Part shown: positions 1-8,320 of the stretch, one piece after another
Numbering within the stretch: position 1 is the stretch's first letter
How the letters are laid out: every line of letters starts with the position of its first letter
DNA from: a bacterium
GTDB taxonomy: Bacteria; Blakebacterota; Blakebacteria; Blakebacterales; Blakebacteraceae
Length of the DNA stretch: 18,850 nt
Direction: 5' to 3'
NCBI GenBank assembly: GCA_025774205.1
Contig: JALGWK010000003.1
Coordinates: 1-18,850, forward strand
Made by a program: the position numbers and the translations under genes
Notes under the pieces: generated by a model
Told to the model about the DNA's origin: nothing
Databases searched by the model: none
The model's input: the letters and a program-made list of their open reading frames with translations, nothing else

Positions 1-127
1 TGGTGACCGGATCCAGATGGAGGTCGAGCTGATCACGCCGATCGCGATGGAGAAGGAACTCCGTTTCGCGATCCGTGAGGGCGGCCACACCGTCGGGGCC
101 GGCGTTGTCACCGAGATTATCGAGTAG
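1..127 (+). CDS. tuf: Elongation factor Tu, C-terminal end (partial)
   Basis: Only the last 41 codons are present, read from base 2 to the TAG at 125-127. The peptide holds the conserved end of EF-Tu domain III: an [11 protein letters not shown] stretch, then LRFAIREGG, then [10 protein letters not shown] at the terminus. EF-Tu is the GTPase that carries aminoacyl-tRNA to the ribosomal A site; the domain seen here is one of its tRNA- and EF-Ts-contacting beta barrels. The GTPase domain lies outside the window. The gene ends 23 nt before rpsJ, so it probably belongs to the same transcript, which is the usual str-S10 arrangement. Identification rests on a near-canonical C-terminus. Confidence 0.95.
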   Translation, partial: GDRIQMEVELITPIAMEKELRFAIREGGHTVGAGVVTEIIE

Positions 128-150
128 CGGAACCGGCAGGGGAGACGGAA

Positions 151-422
151 GTGGCTGGTCAGAAAATCCGGATACGCCTGAAGGCGTACGAGCACGCGAC
201 TCTCGATCGATCGGCACAGGAGATCGTGCGTACCGCGAAACGGACCGGAGCCCGCATTTCGGGTCCGGTGCCGCTTCCCGTCAAGCGCAGTGTCTATACC
301 GTGCTGAGGGGACCTCACGTGGACAAGGTTTGATCGACATCTACGATTCCACGCCCCAGACCGTGGACGCGCTCATGAAGCTCGAGCTGCCCGCGGGAGT
401 GGACGTGGAGATCAAGGTCTGA
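151..422 (+). pseudogene. rpsJ: Ribosomal protein S10, frame broken by an apparent deletion of about 37 nt
   Basis: A GTG start at 151, preceded by GGGGAG, opens a frame reading [14 protein letters not shown], then [14 protein letters not shown] and [10 protein letters not shown]. It stops at TGA 331-333 after 60 codons. The rest of S10 (LIDIYD, then [20 protein letters not shown]) follows at once in a different frame and ends at TGA 420-422. Compared with S10 as known in E. coli (103 residues), the block between HVDK and RL(V/I)DI, about 12 residues in the long loop, is absent, and the junction shifts the frame; the implied loss is about 37 nt. S10 is a 30S head protein and, as NusE, a transcription antitermination partner. 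It is essential, so either the assembly is wrong here or another rpsJ exists. I annotate the whole span as one disrupted gene. Confidence 0.85.
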
Positions 423-435
423 TGCGGAGAACGAG

Positions 436-1284
436 ATGAAGGGGTTGATCGGCAGAAAACTGGGCATGACCCAGGTCTTCAGCGGGGACGGCGAAGCCGT
501 TCCGGTGACCGTGCTGGAGGTCGCTCCGAACGCCGTCCTGCAGGTCAAGACGAACGAAAAGGACGGGTACGAGGCGATCCAGGTCGGTTATGGACAGAAG
601 AAGCTGAATCGGACCCGGAAGTCCAACCGGGTGATCGCGGAGAAGGCGGGGCTTGAGTCCGCGCCGACCCGTATCCGGGAATTCCGAACTTCCGACGCCG
701 AGCTGTTCAAGGTGGGGGACCGGATCAGCGTCGACTTCTTCGCTATCGGGGACCGGGTGAAGGTCCGCGGTACCTCAAAGGGTCGCGGGTTCTCGGGGGC
801 CATGAAGCGGCACGGTTTTGCAGGCGGTACGCGCAAATCCCACGGTGGCGGTCCGAGTCATCGAGGCGTCGGATCGGTGGGTATGAGCGCCACTCCGGCA
901 CGGACCATGAAGGGTCGCAAACTGCCCGGACAGCACGGCAACAAGAAGATCACCGAGAAGAACCTCATCGTCGTCGAGGTGGATCCGGAACAGGAGCTGC
1001 TGCTCGTGCGCGGTTCGGTGCCCGGTCCGGTCAATGGACTGGTCAGGATCGAACTCGTTGGCGAGGAGCCCCGGAATTACACCCCCTCGGAGAGTATTGC
1101 CGACGAAGAGGTGGAAGCCGCCGGCGAGCCGGTTGAGGAGCTGGAGACCGACGAAGAGGTGGAAGCCGCCGTCGAGTCAGTTGAGGAGCCGCAGGCCGAC
1201 GAAGAGGTGGAAGCCGCTGGTGAAGAGGCCGTGGCGACCGCCGGGGAAGATGAGTCAGAGGCAACAGAGGAAGAGAACGAGTAG
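436..1284 (+). CDS. rplC: Ribosomal protein L3 with acidic C-terminal tail
   Basis: L3 is an early-assembling 50S protein whose internal loop reaches the peptidyl transferase centre. The ATG at 436 has GGAG 8-11 nt upstream. The N-terminus MKGLIGRKLGMTQVF and the central block RGTSKGRGFSGAMKRHGF, then SHGGGPSHRG, then LPGQHGNKKITEKNL are diagnostic. The product is 282 residues against about 205-215 usual. The core ends near residue 215, and residues 223-282 form an acidic tail: 29 of 60 residues are Asp or Glu and none is Lys or Arg. The tail is encoded by three 48-bp repeats. There is no frameshift at the junction, so the tail looks like real coding sequence. Its function is unknown to me. 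The gene lies between rpsJ and rplD. Confidence 0.97.
   Translation: MKGLIGRKLGMTQVFSGDGEAVPVTVLEVAPNAVLQVKTNEKDGYEAIQVGYGQKKLNRTRKSNRVIAEKAGLESAPTRIREFRTSDAELFKVGDRISVDFFAIGDRVKVRGTSKGRGFSGAMKRHGFAGGTRKSHGGGPSHRGVGSVGMSATPARTMKGRKLPGQHGNKKITEKNLIVVEVDPEQELLLVRGSVPGPVNGLVRIELVGEEPRNYTPSESIADEEVEAAGEPVEELETDEEVEAAVESVEEPQADEEVEAAGEEAVATAGEDESEATEEENE
1102..1245 (+). repeat. Three-copy 48-bp in-frame tandem repeat in the rplC tail
   Basis: Copies begin at 1102, 1150 and 1198, exactly 48 nt apart, each opening with gacgaagaggtggaagcc. Each codes for 16 residues starting DEEVEAA. The first halves are nearly identical; the second halves diverge (GEPVEELET, VESVEEPQA, GEEAVATAG). The period is a multiple of three, so copy-number change would lengthen or shorten the acidic tail without breaking the frame. 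Confidence 0.9.
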
Positions 1285-1291
1285 GCCGACC

Positions 1292-1924
1292 ATGGCGACA
1301 CTGAAGATATACGACAACGCGGGGAACCTGACGTCCGCGACCATCCCGGTCGACGACCGGATTTTCACTGCCGAGGGCGGTGAGCATCTGATCTATGAGG
1401 CGGTCACGTTCCATCTCGGCAACCGGCGTCAGGGCACGGCCAAGACCAAGGAACGAGCCGAGGTCAAGGCCTCCGGCCGCAAGCCGTGGAAACAGAAGGG
1501 TACCGGTCGAGCCCGGGTGGGTGCCGTAAGCTCTCCGATCTGGCGGGGCGGGGGCACGACCTTCGGGCCGAGTCCGCGTGACTATACGCGGAAACTGCCC
1601 GCCAAGGCTGCCCGCAAGGCCCGTATCTCGGCCCTCTCGGCCAAGTATCGGGATGAGGCGATTTTCGCCACCGAAGCGCTGCGGCCCGAAGGGCCGAAGA
1701 CCAAAGTGGTCGCGGGACTACTGGAGACAATGAACCTGAGCGGGAAGAAGGTCCTCTGGCTCGTCTCCGAGAGCGACAGGAACGCCCGGCTGGCAGCCAG
1801 GAACCTGGCCCGCTGCCGGACCCTGCTGGCGACCAACGTGAGTGTCTACGACATCATCAACAGCGATGTGGTCCTGATCGAGAAGGACGCGGTCGGCCCC
1901 CTGCAGGAGATCCTGATCCCATGA
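1292..1924 (+). CDS. rplD: Ribosomal protein L4
   Basis: L4 (210 residues) is a primary 50S binder whose extended loop lines the peptide exit tunnel. I chose the ATG at 1292, which gives [12 protein letters not shown], the usual L4 N-terminus; an upstream in-frame extension into rplC is low-complexity shadow. The tunnel loop is visible as [16 protein letters not shown], then [18 protein letters not shown], and the C-terminal globular part ends [19 protein letters not shown]. In E. coli L4 also represses the S10 operon through the mRNA leader. No such leader is visible here because tuf sits directly upstream of rpsJ, so that control cannot be assumed. Its stop overlaps the rplW start (ATGA). 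Confidence 0.97.
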   Translation: MATLKIYDNAGNLTSATIPVDDRIFTAEGGEHLIYEAVTFHLGNRRQGTAKTKERAEVKASGRKPWKQKGTGRARVGAVSSPIWRGGGTTFGPSPRDYTRKLPAKAARKARISALSAKYRDEAIFATEALRPEGPKTKVVAGLLETMNLSGKKVLWLVSESDRNARLAARNLARCRTLLATNVSVYDIINSDVVLIEKDAVGPLQEILIP

Positions 1925-2211
1925 AGTCTGCCCAGGAGATCATCATCAGACCGCTGATCACCGAGCGGGCCGCCATCCTGATGGAACGGGATAACAAGGT
2001 CCTCTTCGAGGTGGCGGTCACCGCCAACAAGAACGACATAAAGCGAGCCGTGGAAGAGATTTTCGAAGTCACTGTCACGGCCGTGCGGACGATGAACGTA
2101 AAGGGCAAGGTGAAGACGATGGGCAGGTTCTCCGGTCGTCGCGCAATGTGGAAAAAGGCAATCGTAACCCTGAGCGAAGGTGACTCGCTCGACTTCTTCG
2201 AGGGAGCCTGA
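1921..2211 (+). CDS. rplW: Ribosomal protein L23
   Basis: L23 (96 residues) binds 23S rRNA domain III at the tunnel exit, where it docks trigger factor and SRP. The sequence shows the L23 opening [17 protein letters not shown], the [20 protein letters not shown] segment, and [21 protein letters not shown] near the end, with the normal family length. It begins inside the rplD stop codon (ATGA), so it is probably translationally coupled to L4. It ends 7 nt before rplB. Confidence 0.96.
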   Translation: MKSAQEIIIRPLITERAAILMERDNKVLFEVAVTANKNDIKRAVEEIFEVTVTAVRTMNVKGKVKTMGRFSGRRAMWKKAIVTLSEGDSLDFFEGA

Positions 2212-2218
2212 TCGAACA

Positions 2219-3052
2219 ATGGGTCTTAAGAAGTACAAGCCGACCACGCCCGGACAGCGATTCCGGAATGTCAGCGACTTCTCCGAGGTGACCTCGGAGA
2301 CTCCCTACAAGCCGTTGACGACCGCGCTGCGCAAAACGGGTGGGCGGAACAGCCAGGGCCGGCTGACCGCCCGGCATCGCGGTGGCGGACACAGGCGCCG
2401 CTACCGGATCATTGATTTCAAGCGGAACAAGCGGGACATCCCCGCCGTGGTGGAGACGATCGAATACGATCCGAACCGCTCGGCGAATATCGCCCTGCTG
2501 CTCTACAAGGATGGTGAGCGCCGCTATATCCTGGCCCCTCTCGGGTTGAAAGTGGGCGATACACTGGTGGCCGGTGAGACGGTGGCGATCCGCCCCGGGA
2601 ACGCCATGCCGCTCGCGAAGGTGCCCCTCGGCAGCTTCGTGCATAACGTGGAGATGAAACCGGGCAAGGGTGGCCAGATAGCCCGTGGAGCCGGCACCGC
2701 GGCACAGCTGATGGCGCGCGAGCGCGGCAAGGCTATCCTGCGGCTCCCGTCGAAGGAAGTCAGGCTCGTGCCGCAGAACTGCTGGGCCACCATCGGCCAG
2801 GTCGGGAATCCCGAGCACGAGAACATCAGCTGGGGGAAGGCCGGCAAGTCGAGGCATCGGGGGCGCCGTCCGCACGTTCGCGGAGTGGCCATGAACCCCG
2901 TCGATCACCCCCATGGAGGTGGAGAGGGCAAGTCGAGTGGCGGTCGCCATCCGGTGAGCCCGTGGGGTGTGCCTACCAAGGGGCACAAGACCCGCAAGAA
3001 GAGGAAAGCCTCCGATAAGGATATCCTGCGCCGCAGAGGCCAGAGGAAGTAA
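2219..3052 (+). CDS. rplB: Ribosomal protein L2
   Basis: L2 (277 residues) is needed for subunit association and peptidyl transferase activity. I chose the ATG at 2219 ([15 protein letters not shown]), which matches the family start and follows GAGGGAG; an earlier in-frame start at 2180 would lie inside rplW. Hallmarks are [20 protein letters not shown] near residues 42-61, the OB and SH3-like core, and the C-terminal [12 protein letters not shown], where His230 corresponds to the conserved His229 of E. coli L2. The basic tail [15 protein letters not shown] is typical. Nothing is truncated or unusual. Confidence 0.98.
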   Translation: MGLKKYKPTTPGQRFRNVSDFSEVTSETPYKPLTTALRKTGGRNSQGRLTARHRGGGHRRRYRIIDFKRNKRDIPAVVETIEYDPNRSANIALLLYKDGERRYILAPLGLKVGDTLVAGETVAIRPGNAMPLAKVPLGSFVHNVEMKPGKGGQIARGAGTAAQLMARERGKAILRLPSKEVRLVPQNCWATIGQVGNPEHENISWGKAGKSRHRGRRPHVRGVAMNPVDHPHGGGEGKSSGGRHPVSPWGVPTKGHKTRKKRKASDKDILRRRGQRK

Positions 3053-3066
3053 GGAGCAGACCGGGT

Positions 3067-3357
3067 ATGTCACGATCGCTCAAGAAAGGGCCCTGGATCG
3101 AGCAGAGCCTCGAAAAGCGGGTCCTGGAGATGAACCGCACCGGTGAGAAGAAGGTGATCAAGACCTGGGCACGGCGATGCACCATCCCGCCGGAGTTCGT
3201 GGGACACACCTTCGCCGTGCACAACGGAAACAAGTTTGTACCGGTGTACATCTCGGAGAACATGGTCGGTCACCGGCTGGGCGAGTTCGCGCCGACGAGG
3301 ACCTTCCGGGAACACACCGGCAAGAAGGCCGAACGTATCACCAGGCTGAAGAAGTAG
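3067..3357 (+). CDS. rpsS: Ribosomal protein S19
   Basis: S19 (96 residues) sits in the head of the 30S subunit with S13 near the A-site tRNA. The N-terminal [14 protein letters not shown], the central [21 protein letters not shown] and the C-terminal [20 protein letters not shown] are canonical, and the length is normal. It starts at an ATG 14 nt after rplB, preceded by AAGGAG overlapping the rplB stop region. It is followed by rplV after 19 nt. Confidence 0.97.
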   Translation: MSRSLKKGPWIEQSLEKRVLEMNRTGEKKVIKTWARRCTIPPEFVGHTFAVHNGNKFVPVYISENMVGHRLGEFAPTRTFREHTGKKAERITRLKK

Positions 3358-3376
3358 AGAAAGGGCCTGTCAGCAG

Positions 3377-3751
3377 ATGGAAGCCAAAGCAGTAGCCAAA
3401 TTCGTCCGGATCAGTCCGGGCAAAGCCCGACTCGTGGTCGACCAGATCCGCGGTGAGAGGGTTGAGGACGCTCTCAATACCCTCCATTTCAGCCGTAAGG
3501 CTGCCGCGGTGCCGATCGAGAAGACATTGAGGAGTGCGATCGCGAACCTCATCAACAGGAGCGACGGTGAGACAACCGTGCCTCCGGAATCGTTCATCGT
3601 CAACCGGGCCTTCGTGGACGCGGGGGCTATGATGAAGCGTTGGCGCCCGCGGTCGATGGGCCGGGCCCACCCGATTCTGAAGCGTTCCTGTCACATCACG
3701 CTCATGGTCTCGGACGGAGTGGACGAGACTGCAGAAGCCACCAAGGAGTAG
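3377..3751 (+). CDS. rplV: Ribosomal protein L22
   Basis: L22 (124 residues) has a globular surface domain and a beta-hairpin that reaches the narrow part of the exit tunnel. The opening [22 protein letters not shown] and the hairpin [20 protein letters not shown] are the family signatures. A short acidic tail ([12 protein letters not shown]) extends the end slightly. The AAGGAG before the next gene lies within its last codons (3743-3748) and probably serves the TTG start of rpsC. Confidence 0.96.
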   Translation: MEAKAVAKFVRISPGKARLVVDQIRGERVEDALNTLHFSRKAAAVPIEKTLRSAIANLINRSDGETTVPPESFIVNRAFVDAGAMMKRWRPRSMGRAHPILKRSCHITLMVSDGVDETAEATKE

Positions 3752-3756
3752 ATCTC

Positions 3757-4452
3757 TTGGGTCAGAAATCACATCCGACCGGATTGAGACTGGGTATCGT
3801 CAAGGACTGGGATGCAAAGTGGTTCGCCGAGCGCGGAACGTTCGCCGACCTGCTCGAAGAGGACCTCATCCTCCGTCGCTACCTGTGGCGCCGACTTGCC
3901 CGCGCCGCACTGTCGAGGATCGTCATCGAACGGGCGCCGAAGCGGGTGACCGTTACCATCCATACGGCCCGTCCCGGGGTGGTCATCGGGCGGAAGGGCG
4001 CCGAGGTCGACAAACTGAAGGAAGAGCTCCAGCAGCTTACCGGCAAAGACATCTATATCAACATCCAGGAAGTCAAGCGCCCTGAGAAGGACGCCCAGCT
4101 GGTCGCCGAATCGATCGCCCGGCAGCTCGAGAGTCGGGTTTCGTGGAGGCGCGCGATGAAGAAGGCGATCGCCAGCGCCATGCGGATGGGAGCCGAGGGC
4201 ATAAAGATCACCTGCGGCGGGCGCCTGGGTGGCGCGGAGATGAGCCGCGTGGAGACGTACCTGGAGGGACGCGTGCCGCTCCATACTCTCCGAGCTGACA
4301 TTGATTTCGCCCGCGAGACAGCCTTCACGACGTACGGCACCATCGGCGTCAAGGTGTGGCTCTTCCACGGCGAGATTCTCGGTCCGCTCGATTCCTCCGA
4401 GGAAGCAGGCGAGGAACAGAAGAGCGGCTCACGGTCGCGAGGAAAGAAGTAG
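3757..4452 (+). CDS. rpsC: Ribosomal protein S3
   Basis: S3 (231 residues) lies at the mRNA entry site and contributes to ribosomal helicase activity. The N-terminus [23 protein letters not shown] fixes the start at TTG 3757, 8 nt after AAGGAG; no ATG or GTG lies nearby. The KH domain is visible as [20 protein letters not shown], and the C-terminal domain as [31 protein letters not shown] short charged, Ser-rich tail follows residue 210 ([19 protein letters not shown]). Length is within the normal range (about 210-240). Confidence 0.97.
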   Translation: MGQKSHPTGLRLGIVKDWDAKWFAERGTFADLLEEDLILRRYLWRRLARAALSRIVIERAPKRVTVTIHTARPGVVIGRKGAEVDKLKEELQQLTGKDIYINIQEVKRPEKDAQLVAESIARQLESRVSWRRAMKKAIASAMRMGAEGIKITCGGRLGGAEMSRVETYLEGRVPLHTLRADIDFARETAFTTYGTIGVKVWLFHGEILGPLDSSEEAGEEQKSGSRSRGKK

Positions 4453-4464
4453 AGAGGGCGCGTC

Positions 4465-4881
4465 ATGCTGGCACCGAAACGGATCAAATACCGGAAGCAG
4501 CAGCGGGGCAGGTTCACGGGCAAGAAGGCCAAGGGAGGCACTGAAGTCTCCTTCGGCGCCTTCGGCCTGCGAGCCATGGAGTCGGCCTGGATCACGAATC
4601 GCCAGATCGAGTCGGCCCGTGTTGCGATGACCCGGCACGTGAAGCGGGGCGGGAAGATCTGGATCCGGATTTTCCCCGACAAGCCCCTCACAGTCAAACC
4701 GGCCGAGACCCGGATGGGGAAGGGCAAGGGAAGCCCCGAGCAATGGGTGGCGGTGGTGAAGCCGGGACGGATCCTGTTCGAGATCGAAGGAGTTGAAGAA
4801 GAGCTGGCCCGTGAGGCGTTCCGGCTCGCTACGCACAAACTGCCGATTAAAACGGCCTTCGTGGTTCGGGAGGAATTGTAA
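4465..4881 (+). CDS. rplP: Ribosomal protein L16
   Basis: L16 (138 residues) helps position A- and P-site tRNA and completes late 50S assembly. The N-terminus [16 protein letters not shown] is canonical, as are the Gly/Lys-rich block [18 protein letters not shown] and the [19 protein letters not shown] motif that contains the loop near the peptidyl transferase centre. It ends with [14 protein letters not shown], the usual terminus. The stop TAA shares its last A with the ATG of rpmC. Confidence 0.97.
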   Translation: MLAPKRIKYRKQQRGRFTGKKAKGGTEVSFGAFGLRAMESAWITNRQIESARVAMTRHVKRGGKIWIRIFPDKPLTVKPAETRMGKGKGSPEQWVAVVKPGRILFEIEGVEEELAREAFRLATHKLPIKTAFVVREEL

Positions 4882-5123
4882 TGCGTGCCTCGGAAGTGCG
4901 AGAGCTGTCGCTCGATGAGATGAGGGTCAGGCTGAATGATCTGAAGGAGGAGATGCGCGGACTCCGGTTCGGGCATGTCATGCAGCAGGTCTCCAATCCG
5001 CTTGAGATCAGAGCGGTCCGCCGGGATATCGCCCGGATTGAAACGATTATCGCCGAGGACACCCGGAAGGCAGCCCCCGGCCCGGCAGAGACCGAACCGG
5101 TGGCTGGAGGTGAAGAGGCATGA
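4881..5123 (+). CDS. rpmC: Ribosomal protein L29
   Basis: L29 is a small helical hairpin next to L23 at the exit tunnel. Residues 1-62 are normal: [19 protein letters not shown], a basic middle, and [19 protein letters not shown]. The product is 80 residues against about 62-72, because of a Pro/Ala/Glu-rich tail (residues 63-80, ending PVAGGEEA). This is a mild version of the acidic tails on L3 and S5. The start overlaps the rplP stop and its own stop overlaps the rpsQ start. Confidence 0.95.
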   Translation: MRASEVRELSLDEMRVRLNDLKEEMRGLRFGHVMQQVSNPLEIRAVRRDIARIETIIAEDTRKAAPGPAETEPVAGGEEA

Positions 5124-5380
5124 GCAGAACTGATACACGGAAGGTACGGATGGGGCGCGTCTCCAGTTCGAAGATGGAAAAGACCGTGGTGGTCACGGTG
5201 GATCGGCTGGTCCGGCACCCCCTCTACGGAAAAACCATCAAGCGCCGGTCGAAACTGTATGCGCATGATGAAGAGAACCAGTGCCACGAAGGTGACATCG
5301 TCCGGGTGGTTGAAACCCGGCCGTTGAGCCGGACCAAGTGCTGGCGTGTCGTTGAGATCATCAAGAAGGCCTCGGTCTGA
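5120..5380 (+). CDS. rpsQ: Ribosomal protein S17
   Basis: S17 (86 residues) is a primary 16S rRNA binder with an OB fold in the 30S body. The sequence shows [20 protein letters not shown], then [19 protein letters not shown] and the [20 protein letters not shown] signature. The ATG overlaps the rpmC stop (ATGA), consistent with coupled translation. In many operon schemes the S10 operon ends here, but only 20 nt separate it from rplN and I see no terminator hairpin. Confidence 0.97.
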   Translation: MSRTDTRKVRMGRVSSSKMEKTVVVTVDRLVRHPLYGKTIKRRSKLYAHDEENQCHEGDIVRVVETRPLSRTKCWRVVEIIKKASV

Positions 5381-5400
5381 GGCACCAGGACGGATAGATC

Positions 5401-5769
5401 ATGGTCCAGGTCGAAAGCAGATTACGGGTCGCCGACAATACCGGCGCCAAGGTGGTCCAGTGCATCAAGGTGCTCGGAGGGACCAGGCGGCGGTATGCGA
5501 GGGTTGGCGACATAATCGTCATTACGGTCAAGGATGCCATCCCCGGTGGTACGGTGAAGAAGGGTGAGGTCATGAAGGCGGTTGTGGTGCGCACCCGGAA
5601 GGAGATCCGCCGTAAGGATGGAACGTACATCAGGTTCGATGAGAACGCCGGAGTACTGATCAGTGACGCAGGTGAACCGATCGGTACCCGCATCTTCGGA
5701 CCGGTAGCGAGGGAGCTCAGGGAGAAGCGATTCATGAAGATCGTCTCCCTCGCCCCTGAGGTGTTGTAG
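5401..5769 (+). CDS. rplN: Ribosomal protein L14
   Basis: L14 (122 residues) is a highly conserved barrel at the subunit interface, bridging to 16S rRNA helix 14 and contacted by the silencing factor RsfS. The N-terminus [18 protein letters not shown], the [20 protein letters not shown] block and the C-terminal [22 protein letters not shown] region are canonical, and the length is exactly typical. It is the first gene of the spc gene set, 2 nt before rplX. Confidence 0.98.
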   Translation: MVQVESRLRVADNTGAKVVQCIKVLGGTRRRYARVGDIIVITVKDAIPGGTVKKGEVMKAVVVRTRKEIRRKDGTYIRFDENAGVLISDAGEPIGTRIFGPVARELREKRFMKIVSLAPEVL

Positions 5770-5771
5770 AG

Positions 5772-6104
5772 ATGCAGGTAAAAAAGAACGATCAGGTGGT
5801 CGTGATCGCCGGTAACGACCGTGGCAAATCCGGCAAGATCCTCAAGACGTTTCCGGAGTCGAACCGGATTGTCGTCGAGGGGATCAACTTCATCAAGCGT
5901 CACACCCGTGGGACCCAGACGAATCCGCAGGGCGGGATCGTCGAGCGTGAGGGCACGCTCGACGCCAGCAACGTGATGGTCATCTGCTCCAGCTGTGGCG
6001 AAGGTGTCAGGACCCGCTCAACCGAACTCGTCGGCTCGGACGAGAAAACCCGTCACGTGCGTGCCTGCGTGCGCTGCGGTGAGATGTTGGGGGGTGAGCA
6101 GTGA
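5772..6104 (+). CDS. rplX: Ribosomal protein L24, zinc-ribbon form
   Basis: L24 (110 residues) initiates 50S assembly and sits near the tunnel exit. The KOW motif is at the start (KKNDQVVVIAGNDRGKSGKI). The conserved NFIKRHTRGTQTNPQGGI and DASNVMVIC segments follow. The C-terminal half carries two Cys pairs, C72-x2-C75 and C99-x2-C102, a likely zinc ribbon found in many but not all bacterial L24 proteins. The stop overlaps the rplE start (GTGATGG). Confidence 0.96.
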   Translation: MQVKKNDQVVVIAGNDRGKSGKILKTFPESNRIVVEGINFIKRHTRGTQTNPQGGIVEREGTLDASNVMVICSSCGEGVRTRSTELVGSDEKTRHVRACVRCGEMLGGEQ

Positions 6105-6649
6105 TGGAGAAGCCAAGGGTCCAGGTCCGGTACCAGGATGAGACGGTTTCCGAACTGAAGAAAAAGTTCGGCTACGAGAACGACCACAGTGTGCCCCGGT
6201 TGGTGAAGATCATTCTGAATCGGGGGGTCGGTGAGGCTACGCAGGATTCGAAACTCATCGATGTCGCCGTCGAGGAGCTGTCCCTTATCAGCGGACAGCG
6301 GGCCAGCGTGCAGAAATCCCGTCGTTCTGTGAGCAATTTCAAGCTCCGCAGCGGCATGCCGGTAGGCGCCCGCGTAACCCTCCGTCGGCAGCATATGTTC
6401 GAATTTCTCGACCGGCTCATCACGATCACCCTGCCGAGGGTGAGGGATTTCCGGGGTGTGAACCCCGACTCCTTTGATGGTCGCGGAAACTACAACATGG
6501 GGCTGAAGGAACAGATCGTGTTCCCGGAGATCGAGTACGACAAGGTCTCCAGAATCGAGGGTCTGGACATTGCCATCGTAACGACCGCCAGGACCGATGA
6601 GGAAGCCTTCGAGCTCCTCAAGGGTCTCGGCATGCCGTTCCGGAAGTAG
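6101..6649 (+). CDS. rplE: Ribosomal protein L5
   Basis: L5 (182 residues) binds 5S rRNA in the central protuberance and touches P-site tRNA. The family blocks are present: VPRLVKIILNRGVGEA near residues 30-45, QKSRRSVSNFKLRSGMPVGA near 70-89, and RDFRGVNPDSFDGRGNYNMG near 110-131. It ends at the usual TDEEAFELLKGLGMPFRK. It begins within the rplX stop region. Length and motifs are ordinary. Confidence 0.97.
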   Translation: MMEKPRVQVRYQDETVSELKKKFGYENDHSVPRLVKIILNRGVGEATQDSKLIDVAVEELSLISGQRASVQKSRRSVSNFKLRSGMPVGARVTLRRQHMFEFLDRLITITLPRVRDFRGVNPDSFDGRGNYNMGLKEQIVFPEIEYDKVSRIEGLDIAIVTTARTDEEAFELLKGLGMPFRK

Positions 6650-6664
6650 GAGAGGAAACACGAG

Positions 6665-6850
6665 GTGGCGAAGAAATCGATCGTAGAAAAGTCGAAGAGG
6701 ACACCAAAGTTCTCGACCCGGAAATATAACCGATGCCGCCGCTGCGGCCGTCCGCGCGCCTACATGCGCAGGTTCGGTATCTGCCGCATCTGTTTCAGGG
6801 AACTGGCGCTCGAGGGGAAGATCCCCGGAGTGCGGAAGGCATCCTGGTAG
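6665..6850 (+). CDS. rpsN: Ribosomal protein S14, zinc type (type Z)
   Basis: S14 (61 residues) is in the 30S head near S3 and S10. The short form with four cysteines, C24-x2-C27 and C40-x2-C43, separated by [12 protein letters not shown], is the zinc-binding version; the longer zinc-free version found in E. coli lacks these. The GTG at 6665 is preceded by AGGAGAGG. It ends [11 protein letters not shown], the canonical terminus. It is followed by a 67-nt gap, one of the longest in the supercluster, before rpsH. Confidence 0.96.
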   Translation: MAKKSIVEKSKRTPKFSTRKYNRCRRCGRPRAYMRRFGICRICFRELALEGKIPGVRKASW

Positions 6851-6917
6851 AGGAAAAACGACTGCAGGGCGTGTTGTTCAAGGCGCGACCTGGCAGCTTG
6901 AGGAGTATGAAGAACTG

Positions 6918-7316
6918 ATGAGTATGACCGATCCGATAGCGGACTTGCTGACGAGGATCCGCAACGCGGCGAAAGCCGGTCATGTGAATGTGGATATCCC
7001 GGCTTCGAACATGAAGACCGAGATCGCCAGGATCCTGCGCAACAACTATTACATCCGTGGCTACCGTGTGACCGAAGACGGCAAGCAGGGTGTGCTCCGG
7101 GTGTACCTGAAGTACACCGAGGAAGAAACGCCCACGTTCCGCGAGTTGAAACGGGTCAGCCGTCCCGGTCTGCGCCAGTACGTGACCGCGGTCGATGTCC
7201 CGAAAGTCAAGAACGGCCTGGGTATCGCCATCCTATCAACTTCGGACGGGATCCTCAGCGATCGTGAGGCCCGCCGGAAGGGCGTAGGCGGCGAAGTCAT
7301 CTGCACGGTCTGGTAG
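6918..7316 (+). CDS. rpsH: Ribosomal protein S8
   Basis: S8 (132 residues from 6918) is a primary 16S rRNA binder in the central domain. In E. coli it represses spc operon translation. The start [15 protein letters not shown] and the C-terminus [21 protein letters not shown] are diagnostic. Two starts are possible: ATG 6918 (MSMTDPI) and ATG 6924 (MTDPI, closer to the family norm). Neither has a strong ribosome binding site at ideal distance: the GAGGAG at 6900-6905 lies 12 nt before 6918. A 3-codon frame, ATG AAG AAC TGA (6907-6918), sits directly under that site and its stop overlaps the rpsH ATG. Confidence 0.95.
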   Translation: MSMTDPIADLLTRIRNAAKAGHVNVDIPASNMKTEIARILRNNYYIRGYRVTEDGKQGVLRVYLKYTEEETPTFRELKRVSRPGLRQYVTAVDVPKVKNGLGIAILSTSDGILSDREARRKGVGGEVICTVW

Positions 7317-7337
7317 GAAGAAGGAGTTCAACAGACG

Positions 7338-7886
7338 ATGTCACGCGTAGGCAAAGAACCGATCCCCGTTCCAGATGGGGTCAAGGTCGACATCGAAGGT
7401 CAGCTTGTCACGGTAACGGGGCCGAGGGGGACGCTGTCTGACAGCATCCCCACGCCGATCGCCGTCTCGATGGTTGAGAAGGAGATCAAGGTCGAACGAC
7501 CGTCTGACGAGCCGCGGGACCGCAGCCTTCACGGGTTGAGCCGGTCGATGGTGGCCAACATGGTCACGGGTGTCTCGGACGGCTACAAGAAGGTCCTCGA
7601 GATCGTTGGTGTCGGGTACCGGGCTGAAGTGAAGAGCCGGCACCTGCTGCTCAATATCGGTCTCAGCCATCCGGTCCTCGTGAGGGCTCCGGAGGGTATC
7701 TCGTTCGCCGTTGAGAAGGATGGCAGCGTCGAAGTGAGCGGGATCGACAAGTACCTGGTCGGCCAGGTGGCCGCCAACATCAGAGCGATCCGGCCGCCGG
7801 AGCCTTACAAGGGTAAGGGTATCCGGTACCGGGGAGAATACATTCGCCGCAAGGCCGGCAAGACCGGCGCCGGCGGCATCGGTTAA
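7338..7886 (+). CDS. rplF: Ribosomal protein L6
   Basis: L6 (182 residues) is near the factor-binding site at the base of the L7/L12 stalk. The N-terminus [19 protein letters not shown], the [22 protein letters not shown] block and the C-terminal signature [20 protein letters not shown] are all present. The length equals the family norm, with two duplicated L6 domains. AGGAG lies upstream of the ATG. Neighbours are rpsH and rplR. Confidence 0.97.
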   Translation: MSRVGKEPIPVPDGVKVDIEGQLVTVTGPRGTLSDSIPTPIAVSMVEKEIKVERPSDEPRDRSLHGLSRSMVANMVTGVSDGYKKVLEIVGVGYRAEVKSRHLLLNIGLSHPVLVRAPEGISFAVEKDGSVEVSGIDKYLVGQVAANIRAIRPPEPYKGKGIRYRGEYIRRKAGKTGAGGIG

Positions 7887-7909
7887 GGGCATCCAGGAGG
7901 GAAGGCGCC

Positions 7910-8278
7910 ATGCCCGCAGGATTCACCGAGAGGAACACTGTACAGCTGAGGTCACGTCGACGTCGCCGGATCAGGAAGAAGATCTCCGGCTCGCCCGGGC
8001 GGCCCCGGCTCTCGGTGTTCAGAAGCAACAAACACATCTACGCCCAGATCATCGACGATGTCCACGGACACACGCTGGTGGAGGCATCATCCCGCGGGCT
8101 CAGTACCGGAGGTTCAGTAAAGACCGCGGATGCCGCCAAGGAAGTTGGAAAGCTTCTCGCCGGCAGGGCCACGGAACAGGGGATCGAGACAGTGGCGTTC
8201 GATCGGGGCGGATATCTGTATCACGGCCGGGTGAAGGCCCTTGCAGAAGGGGCTCGCGAAGGCGGACTCAAGTTCTAG
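7910..8278 (+). CDS. rplR: Ribosomal protein L18
   Basis: L18 (122 residues) binds 5S rRNA in the central protuberance. A very basic N-terminus ([14 protein letters not shown]) precedes [20 protein letters not shown], and the conserved end [20 protein letters not shown] is followed by AREGGLKF. The ATG at 7910 follows AGGAGGGAAGGCGCC, a good ribosome binding site. Length is ordinary. Confidence 0.97.
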   Translation: MPAGFTERNTVQLRSRRRRRIRKKISGSPGRPRLSVFRSNKHIYAQIIDDVHGHTLVEASSRGLSTGGSVKTADAAKEVGKLLAGRATEQGIETVAFDRGGYLYHGRVKALAEGAREGGLKF

Positions 8279-8320
8279 CAGGGACTACCGGGCAGACAGG
8301 TCAACGAGGGAGTCGTCAGA

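Noticed and set aside
1034-1291. N-terminal extension of L4 back into rplC
   Set aside because: The extra residues are an out-of-frame reading of the L3 repeat; family alignment fixes the start at 1292.
2075-3073. 332-codon - strand frame opposite rplB
   Set aside because: The + strand encodes an unmistakable full-length L2; the antisense frame is composition-driven.
4053-5138. 361-codon - strand frame opposite rpsC-rpmC
   Set aside because: Covers four recognised + strand genes and shows no recognisable protein motif.
5381-5400. Terminator between the S10 and spc gene sets
   Set aside because: The gap is 20 nt with no hairpin or T-run; the sets appear continuous.
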